Positions 1 through 6,325 of a stretch of DNA of 10,818 bases are shown one piece after another (within the stretch, counting starts at the first letter, position 1; every line of letters starts with the position of its first letter). Origin of the DNA: Phoronis ovalis (Eukaryota > Phoronida > Phoronidae); assembly GCA_028565635.1 (NCBI GenBank), contig JAOXYB010059613.1:1-10818 (forward strand), written 5' to 3'. The notes under the pieces are model-generated. The model worked only from the letters and a program-made list of their open reading frames with translations, was not told where the DNA came from and did no database searches. The position numbers and the translations under genes were made by a program.

Positions 1-669
1 CTAAAAAACAAGAACATTTTGACAAGTTATAAATGAATGAGGTTTAAAAACACCCAAAAGGGACTGAGGTCAGTCTAGTAAAGAGTGTGTGTATTCTTTG
101 AGAAGTATGCGCGTTAACGAAACAAGGAAAAAACAAAATTCTATGAGTCACTATAAAGAGCATCGCATTTAGTAACAATAAAATAGCGACGAATTATCTG
201 TTAAGATGAACATATAATATATTATTCATACGCCATAGAGTACTGTGCCAAAGAACTTTAAAATACCCTCTTTCTGAATTATAAACTTCCCAAATATAAC
301 CTCAAGTTAAACAGTAAAGGTACTGTATATAATAATGATATCAAGCAGAACCAGCTACATATACGTAGTATATAATCTTGGCTATTTTATCAGTTTAACT
401 AATAATACCATTATCTATGATTAGATATTCTTTGAATGAACAATGATGAGAATGAGGTAAAAGGTTAGATGGTGTCACAAAACTAGCAATGTGTTCTACC
501 TGTATATACAGTATACACCGAATTCATGTACGATTCGCAGCCGCAATCTAACAAACGTTCGGTGTGCGTCGACATAGTAGATATTCGTATATTTAATTAT
601 GGTATTAAACCGTAATAAGAAGCACTAAAAACTGGATGAACCTTTACTTCACATCACGCAGCCACTTAC
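1..669. other. AT-rich stretch, probably intron of the claudin/CACNG-like gene
   Basis: This lies downstream, in minus-strand sense, of the splice donor at 669/668, so it should be intron of the gene whose exon is at 670-969. I read the minus strand from 300 to 660 and scanned the rest. I saw no acceptor followed by an open frame resembling the second extracellular Cys or later membrane helices of the family. There is no tRNA-like fold or repeat array. The following exons presumably lie beyond the left edge. Confidence 0.4.
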
Positions 670-969
670 CGTTATTGCAACATATTCGCCACAGCCCTTG
701 TTGGGATTTTCCCTTACCACGTACCGGAACCGTAGCATTATCTTCCATCGGAAAATCTCTGACTTCAGTAGTGTATATCCAGAAATCTGTAGCTATAGCT
801 AAAATTAATATCCCAACTGCAGACGTGCCTGCGACTAAGGCCAAAATGTTCATAAAACGACCGCTGAACTTCATCTTCTTGTAAAACAACATTGGCGGAG
901 TGTTAAATGTCCACGGTTGACGACGCACTCCACAAACGATGGCCAGAGAACAGTCTCTAAATAGCCTAA
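670..969 (-). CDS. Partial: exon of a PMP22/claudin-superfamily four-pass membrane protein, calcium-channel-gamma (CACNG/TARP)-like
   Basis: Seen: on the minus strand an acceptor (pyrimidine run, then ACAG) precedes 969, and a consensus donor AACG|GTAAGT ends the exon at 670 in phase 1. The likely start is the ATG at 874, with A at -3; an in-frame ATG at 892 is an alternative, and the frame stays open back to the acceptor. From ATG 874 the exon encodes 69 residues: a hydrophobic helix at about 9-29, then TDFW (W32), an N-glycosylation sequon NAT at 46-48, and GLWRICC at 60-66. A tryptophan just after TM1 followed by GLW..C is the signature of the claudin/PMP22 superfamily. The doubled Cys after GLWR and the sequon in this loop recall CACNG proteins, which act as calcium-channel or AMPA-receptor auxiliary subunits at the plasma membrane. 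The second loop Cys and TM2-TM4 are not in the window. A claudin-domain or other PMP22-like protein remains possible. Confidence 0.7.
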
Positions 970-1047
970 CTGTAAAAACAAGTAAGTTAATCAAATGATC
1001 TCAATGCTAAAAAAATTAATTCAGTTATAGCATAATACAATATGGAA

Positions 1048-1228
1048 GGAACGATCCCGGGGAACGATATTCCCTTTTTCCAGTGTCATCCTGACGATAC
1101 AAATAGCAAGCAATACAATAATTGATATTTAGTCGTGCTGCTATTTAAACGGACGTCAGATAGTATGTAACATAACATCTAAAAGCTTTTTCTTATACAC
1201 AGCTGAGCCTCAGCACTGTGCCTCAGCA
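1048..1228. repeat. Two short direct-repeat pairs, each with 13-nt period
   Basis: GGAACGAT occurs at 1048-1055 and 1061-1068, flanking a CCCGGG palindrome; GGGAA/TTCCC arms at 1060-1064 and 1070-1074 form a small inverted repeat. GCCTCAGCA occurs at 1207-1215 and 1220-1228, and GCTGAG-C-CTCAGC at 1202-1214 is palindromic. All lie 80-260 bp upstream of the exon at 670-969, on its 5' side. Protein-binding sites are possible, but nothing here is diagnostic. Confidence 0.3.
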
Positions 1229-2153
1229 GGAGAAAATTCAAATTCCTTTGGGAGCCGTCCATAAAAAATAGTAAGTATAAGAGAAAAGAACATCAGTTTT
1301 CAATTTAAGTGATGGTACTAGACAGATTAGAATGACGAATGAGTTTAGAATCTAGTTTCATCCAATATAATTTGCCTATAACAGCACTTAAACTGAGAGT
1401 TTACTTCATACTTTCAACAAAAGAAAAATATCTACACACAACTAAAGTTACAGCCACACCTATAATAAACACTTACACAATTAATTTAAATTTATGAATC
1501 AACAAAAAAGGAAGTACATCTATTTTTTAACTGTTTCTTTTCCATGCCAATTTGTTATATTTACCAGTGAGTGATCATTGCACAATTTAAGCACTCTCGT
1601 AATTACTATTAATAAACTAATGACACTTATCTCGTAACGTACTCGTAATAAGAAAAGACCATCTAAGTCATACTTTGTATGTAATATTGGATTATTGAGC
1701 AAATTAGACCGGCCAATTAACAATTATACAGTAAGCCTGAAGAACTTTTCTCGAGGGTAACAAACTTGAAAAATTACGATTAATTCAGTTACACGAATAT
1801 AATGAGGAGTACATCTATTTTGAAACCACTTCAACCCCTTTCTATCGACAAGAATAACTCAAAGTCCCAGTGAGATAGCAGTATAGATATTTAGTAATTA
1901 TATTCATTATGAATTATAATTACCAATTCCTTTTAGATTGAGAAAACATGACAACCGTGCAAAACGGTCCCTTTTCTTTGTACCATAGCATCTAGACACG
2001 CCTTAATTATGGTGTGGTTCTAGTTTATCCTTTTATGAATCTTACTATCGGTAAAAAACCTGTATGATACTATTCCGACACTATTACTATGGAAATCGCA
2101 AAAAAATGTTTTAGACTTCACTTTTAATATACAATTACTTGATCTATGTAGAG

Positions 2154-2402
2154 TTATTGGAGATTCTTTTCTACCGTTTCTAGTAGGAAGGGTAACTGTT
2201 TGGCTTCGGAAAGAGGGACATGCATGTTTGGCCACCCTTCTAAATTCGGATTGAGTCCACATTTGGTGTCGGATCTCTTTTCAAACACAGTCGCGAATAA
2301 ATGTGCAGTTTGCGAATCAACACTCCTGATAATTATGAACATGCAAAAACAAAAACAGTATAATAGTAACGAGTATTGATTTGGTTCTTTTTTACATCTC
2401 AT
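2154..2402 (-). CDS. Doubtful small secreted-protein ORF, 82 residues, unrecognised
   Basis: The frame opens with a true ATG at 2402 and ends with TAA at 2154-2156. Seen: a basic start (MRCKK), a hydrophobic Cys-rich stretch at about residues 11-25, a polar VDSQT segment that could follow a signal-peptidase site, and a dibasic KR at about 43-44 followed by a roughly 38-residue tail with one Cys. This order fits a short secreted or processed peptide. The length is modest for AT-rich DNA, no family is recognisable, and a shadow frame overlaps at 2020-2262. GTAGAA near the 3' end could serve as a donor if this were a first exon. It could equally be chance. Confidence 0.17.
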   Translation of the reverse strand: MRCKKEPNQYSLLLYCFCFCMFIIIRSVDSQTAHLFATVFEKRSDTKCGLNPNLEGWPNMHVPLSEAKQLPFLLETVEKNLQ

Positions 2403-2449
2403 CAGTATAATTGATAGCTAATATTATTAGATGCTCATCCTGTTATTAC

Positions 2450-2640
2450 TTGCAGTTTGCGGGTGCTGTTAGCCACATGCTGTTTTCGGGGCGGATTTAC
2501 ACATGTCTGACAGCTAGCGCGACCCTCGTAGTTCTTGTTGTTTTCAGCGGGGTTTTATGGGGGTAATAAAGGGAGCCAAAAATCCGTAACCAAATCATCT
2601 ATTTTCGTGGGCCGGATTAAGGGAAGTGCTATATTTACAA
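2450..2640. repeat. GC-richer block, candidate dispersed repeat
   Basis: Base composition shifts sharply here: GC-rich words such as GGGGCGG, GCTAGCGCG and GTGGGCCGG sit in surroundings dominated by A and T. On the minus strand a 34-codon open segment is bounded by a TAA and followed by CTGCAA|GTAATA, a weak donor. No clear acceptor, tRNA-like A/B boxes or terminal repeats are seen, apart from TTATTAC near the left edge and GTAATAA further right. An old SINE or MITE copy is the simplest reading; a conserved exon or regulatory island is the alternative. Confidence 0.35.
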
Positions 2641-2927
2641 CAATGATATAAAAAAACAATGTTTTCATATTATTACATATATTAATAAAACAATCATAAA
2701 ATATACACCATACAAATATTGATTTAATACATAATTATGTAAAGCTTTAACAGGAGATCAATAAAATTTAATCAAACAATGCTTTCACTTTATGCATATG
2801 ATGATTCTTCCATGTTTTCACAATATTTTGTTGACCTTGCTAATTTTCAGATAGCTACAAACTGAATAGTTACAAAAGCCTTTTATAACCAAGATTAATT
2901 TATGATCATTAAACAAAATGACGTTCC
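2641..2927 (-). other. Probable 3' UTR and polyadenylation region of the EGF gene
   Basis: The stretch directly follows the stop codon of the EGF-repeat gene on the minus strand and is very AT-rich. No AATAAA is present on that strand. The variant signal ATTAAA occurs at 2767-2772 and 2723-2728, about 155 and 200 nt after the stop. Either could define the mRNA end. Confidence 0.35.
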
Positions 2928-4332
2928 TCAAATTTTCCTGGGTTTAAGAGAGCTTACAAGAGGAACATTCAATGGGCTATCCCTATAATCAATACTAGTA
3001 GCCTCATAAACAACATCAGGGGAAATGTATGGAGATGAAACGACGTCAGCCACATATTTTTGTTTATTTATATTGTTAGATTTTTTTAACTGTTTCACCC
3101 TGTCCAGAATTGGAATGTAGGACTCGTGCATTCTACAATATACCACAAACAGCACAAGTATTACAATAAAAAGTAAACATCCTAGTGTACCTATCCCAAT
3201 ATACAAAGCAGAAACAGGACTATCTACTGCAATATTTTCAACTTTATGCACGTTTCTATCAAGCCAGGTTTCACAATGTAGTCCTGTAGTACCAGTAACA
3301 CAATAGCAACTATAACCAGTTTTACTTTCATTACACGTGCCATCATTTAGGCAAGGGTTAGATGAGCATGAAACAGTCTGTTTTGCACAGTTTTTACCAG
3401 ATACCCCCTTCGGACATTGACATATGAAATCATTCCCGCGATCAATGCAAGTTATACCAGGGTCACATGGACTGGGCTGACAGAGGTCTAGTTTAACAGA
3501 ACAATCTTTGCCTGTGTAGCCACGCCCACATTCACAATCATATCCGTTAACTTTATCAATGCATCGTCCACTGTTGTGACAAGGATGCGATTGGCATTCA
3601 TCATACTCATGTTCACACAAGTGTCCACCATGACCTGGAATGCAATAACATTGATATCCTCTCAACTTGTTAACACAGACACCATGTACACAGGGGTTAG
3701 ATGAACATTCATTTTTCTCTCGTTCACAGAAGTTTCCTTCATAACCATGACGACACATGCAATAGAAATGTGTCCTGTTACCAATGCAGGTTGCATTGTT
3801 CTGACATGGTCTGTGATCACACATACTGTTGACTTTCGTTTCGCATGTAGAGCCTGTATAGCCTCTTGGACATTGACAAGTAAAAGCAGCTCCAGATAGA
3901 TCATTCAGTACATCATGACACGATCCACCATTCTGACAAGGGGAACTCGCACAACCATCAAGGTCGTGACAAAAATTCCCAGAAAACCCAGGACAGCATT
4001 CACAAGTAAATGTTTCTTTCATTCTTTCAGAAACACATCTTCCTTTACCAGAACACATTTCACTCAATCTATCTTCCAGCAAGCACTGGTGCGTTTTCAC
4101 CAAAACTTGTAAACGTAACCCAAATCCACATTTAAACTCAGGGTCATCTGTATCCACTATGAAATAATTATAACCTGGCTGTAAAAAGTGTGGATCTACT
4201 GCAAATGTTTGCGTGGTAGGTTCAGAGACAATAGGAATGCCACCTAAGGTGTTGCAACTGACAAACTGGGATTCGTCAACATGAAATGGTTGCATAGCAA
4301 AGCTGGTAGTCATAGCCTGGCTAGCAGAAAAT
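2928..4332 (-). CDS. EGF gene exon 2: end of the cupredoxin-like domain, seven EGF repeats, TM, tail
   Basis: The acceptor is strong (TTTTCTTTTCCAG|A), and the exon begins with the last base of codon 97. The reading frame runs 1405 nt without interruption to TGA at 2928-2930. All seven EGF modules, the membrane helix and the tail are in this single exon, whereas EGF modules in animals are often on separate exons. EGF1 contains seven cysteines (FTCECC), one more than the canonical six. Confidence 0.88.
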
Positions 4333-4931
4333 CTGGAAAAGAAAATATAACAAACAAATTAGATGTAAAAATATTCAGGTTAACAAAGGACCATGTCTAA
4401 ACATCTTTTCACTTGGACTGTTTACATACCTTAGCTAACAATGACACTACAAATCTCTTTGTTACGTACTGACTTTATAAAAGGTAACCCCTGTATGTAT
4501 ATAATGACGAGAATTGACACTTTTCACCAGGTCTTTAATGATTTTTTTTCTGGTTATATGTGTAGTGCTATGCAATCAGAGTTTAAAGTATAATGATATT
4601 ATAATAAGATTATGTAGAAAGCAGTCCGAGCACAGACTAACCGGAGAGTGACACCATATTGTATTTCTATAGGTATCATTTGTAATTCCATGGTAATGTT
4701 CGAATCGCCTTCACCAATGCCATAACATGTGTTCTTATTGTAACACGTAAACTTTCCATATGCCCAGTCAACGGTAACAGTCATTGATTGGGTATTACTT
4801 TGCCACTGCGTCACATTTCCAGCGGGTCTAGACAATAAACACTCTTGTATCTTTGTTCTTTCTTCACACGATACAGCACCATAGGAATAACAAAGTATAA
4901 AATAAAGAAATTCGACTTGATACGCCTTCAT
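2928..4931 (-). CDS. EGF-repeat type I membrane protein with a cupredoxin-like N-terminal domain (complete, 2 exons, 564 aa)
   Basis: Join of 4642-4931 and 2928-4332; the phases match (CG|A makes Arg97) and the sum is 565 codons including TGA. The start at 4931 is chosen because a signal peptide follows (hydrophobic to about residue 21), whereas the first ATG of exon 2 has none. Domains: about 45-176 a beta-rich domain resembling phytocyanin/ephrin cupredoxins; EGF1 180-218, EGF2 224-260, EGF3 268-299, EGF4 306-336, EGF5 343-374, EGF6 381-412, EGF7 419-450; membrane helix about 470-495; cytoplasmic tail 496-564 with tyrosines at 523, 532, 539 and 546. Sequons include NVT and NIT in exon 1 and NAT and NRT in EGF3. 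There is no DSL domain, so it is not a Delta/Jagged ligand. Cell-surface adhesion or signalling is inferred; the exact role is unknown. Confidence 0.85.
4333..4641 (-). other. Intron of the EGF gene (309 nt)
   Basis: It is bounded by a weak-looking donor (CTCCG|GTTAGT) and a strong acceptor. It splits codon 97 in phase 2. No other feature is seen inside. Confidence 0.7.
4642..4931 (-). CDS. EGF gene exon 1: signal peptide and first half of the cupredoxin-like domain
   Basis: The exon has 96 codons plus 2 bases. MKAYQVEFLYFILCYSYGAV reads as a signal peptide, with Cys22 near the cleavage region. Further cysteines lie at 31, 63 and 69. A beta-strand-like segment at 80-97 (ITMELQMIPIEIQYGVTLR) resembles the 'V.VGD.L.F' strand of cupredoxins and continues smoothly into exon 2. 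That continuity supports the splice. Confidence 0.75.
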
Positions 4932-4967
4932 TTTTCTTCAGTTCTCGTTTGGCATAAATTTCCTAAA

Positions 4968-4976
4968 TTATATATA
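4968..4976 (-). promoter_or_regulatory. Possible TATA box of the EGF gene
   Basis: TATATATAA on the minus strand lies 37 nt upstream of the ATG at 4931. If used at standard spacing it gives a very short leader and skips a 5-codon upstream ORF (ATG at 4955, TGA ending at 4938). In AT-rich DNA such a match is weak evidence; another TATATAA lies near 5170. Confidence 0.25.
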
Positions 4977-5331
4977 GGTTCCTCGCCTTGGTCAATGTCA
5001 AAAAGACTACAGTTTAACGCAGAACAATCGACTTTTCATATAAAACTACACATGGAAATTTACTTATTATTGATCAAATTGTGCACAGGTGCGTACGTGT
5101 TAACATAACAAATGTGCGGTAGTACTTCTTTGGAATTTACATACAATTTCCTATACACTTATCCCAATGCTTATATATGTGGTTATTTGCTGTGCAAAAT
5201 GCATATCGTGTCATAATTCAAAAAATATCTACGCCAAGTAAACTGGATTGGTTGCTCATGACGCCATTTCTTACCGATATTCCCAATGCGCATGTCCAGA
5301 TAAATATTTTGTAATTTTCATGCATACTCAC

Positions 5332-5480
5332 CAGGTGTCGTGCCAGTTTTTGCCAGCTGTCGGATATCACCTTGGCTTTTTTCTTGAGTTTTTCTCTGCC
5401 TAGTGAAAGGACCGAGGTGTTCCGAAAGCAATTGTCTGTTAGACACAGACTGACGCGATTTTCATTCCTCTTTTTCTTTC
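5332..5480 (-). other. Orphan exon-like segment with a strong splice donor
   Basis: On the minus strand CACCTG|GTGAGT at 5332/5331 is close to the ideal donor. The 5' side is open for about 49 codons in the frame ending in the phase-0 residues ...SWQKLARHL, but has no ATG and no clear acceptor. Composition is less AT-rich than the flanks. Lying about 400 nt upstream of the EGF-gene ATG, it could be a 5' leader exon of that gene or a decayed exon. A decoy donor is also possible. Confidence 0.3.
5434..5450. repeat. Short inverted repeat
   Basis: GTCTGT (5434-5439) and ACAGAC (5445-5450) flank TAGAC; an overlapping alternative pairs TGTCT with AGACA. It lies inside the orphan exon-like segment and has no assigned role. 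Confidence 0.35.
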
Positions 5481-6143
5481 GTTATAATCCGCGTAATAAC
5501 TTATCACGTAGTATAACTAAGTAAGTAAGTAGACAGCATGAGAAAAACACCAAGTATTAGATCTAGTATGCAAAAATAAGCAAATTTACCAGTTAGTTAA
5601 AATTTATTTTCGTTTAGCTTAAACGCTTATTTCCAGCAAACTTATTTATTTGAGACTTAATTATTATCACCGAAATTCAGCAGTTGTAGTAGTTATAGAG
5701 ATTGATAACTGACACGACTTAAGAATTACATTAATAATTTTACATTTAACAAATGCTTTTAGCAAATTAATTTTACTATGGCATTGTATGCTCCGTTACT
5801 TTTAATCATTTCAGCATAGCATTAAAATTCTGCAGTAAATGTTTTTAAAAAACACTACATATACATCTCCTAAAACTTAATTAATCACAGTATAAGATTA
5901 AAATCATTGTTTTTGTAAATACATGTATATTGATAATAATTTTTGTTAAAAAGCCTTTTCAATCACATTAAAATTATTTCTTCATAATATATAAAAAAAA
6001 ATTATTTCTGCAATATTTTCAACATGTGCACCAAGAAAGCATTTAAATGACCATTTCTCAGCATTATACAATGCCCTATTTATAACAAAACCCTCGGATG
6101 TAAAAATAGGTGCAGCTTACTTTAAATATAATCATGCATACAC
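5481..6143 (-). other. P450 3' flank, AT-rich
   Basis: This is downstream of the P450 stop codon on the minus strand. A TATAAA variant poly(A) signal lies at 6079-6084, 60 nt after the stop, and canonical AATAAA hexamers lie at 5645-5650 and 5603-5608, about 500 nt after it. The 3' UTR could use either. No open reading frame or RNA gene is recognised. Confidence 0.35.
5645..5650 (-). terminator. Candidate poly(A) signal (AATAAA) for the P450 gene
   Basis: This is the first canonical AATAAA on the minus strand after the P450 stop; a second is at 5603-5608. The hexamer is frequent by chance in DNA this AT-rich. Confidence 0.25.
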
Positions 6144-6325
6144 TTAATCTCTTCTTTTAGCACATAGTTTAAAGTCAGGAGGGACGTTTGTTATTCCTAC
6201 TTTTCCTTCCGTGCTTGGTCTTTGCTCTCTCTCAGGTATAGAAAAAACAAAATTCTGTATTAACGCCGAGAAGAAAAGAAAGATTTCCATCCTCGCCAAT
6301 GATTCCCCAGGACACAGGCGACGAC
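6144..6325 (-). CDS. P450 exon 6: haem-binding loop to C-terminus
   Basis: The acceptor TTTAAAG precedes 6325. The exon starts in phase 1, completing Gly446 of the haem loop, and carries Cys450 and the helix L segment ESLARMEIFLFFSALIQ. It ends AKRRD-TAA. Confidence 0.93.

Larger units (their letters stand above)
970..2450. other. Intergenic or 5' intron DNA, no recognised gene
   Basis: This is about 1.5 kb of AT-rich DNA upstream of the claudin/CACNG-like exon on the minus strand. It may hold that gene's 5' intron, promoter or leader exon, because a good acceptor sits at 970-972. Short repeats at 1048-1228 and an ORF at 2154-2402 are listed separately. A 14-nt direct repeat (AGTACATCTATTTT at 1513-1526 and 1808-1821) is also visible. 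The ORF at 1520-1723 on the minus strand has no recognisable protein character. Confidence 0.4.

Noticed and set aside
636-884. Plus-strand ORF opposite the claudin/CACNG-like exon
   Set aside because: The minus strand has splice sites, a membrane helix and a family signature; the plus frame is its antisense shadow.
2450-2640. tRNA-derived SINE head
   Set aside because: No A-box/B-box pair or cloverleaf could be found, so only a generic repeat candidate is reported.
3662-4112. ORFs on both strands within the EGF exon
   Set aside because: They are out-of-frame shadows of a long, Cys-patterned EGF frame.
2928-4313. EGF gene starting at the internal ATG at 4313
   Set aside because: No signal peptide follows this ATG, a strong acceptor lies 20 nt upstream, and the upstream exon supplies a signal peptide in matching phase.
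6079-6084. TATAAA as the definite P450 poly(A) signal
   Set aside because: It is a weak variant hexamer in AT-rich DNA; it is mentioned in the 3' flank entry but not called as the site.
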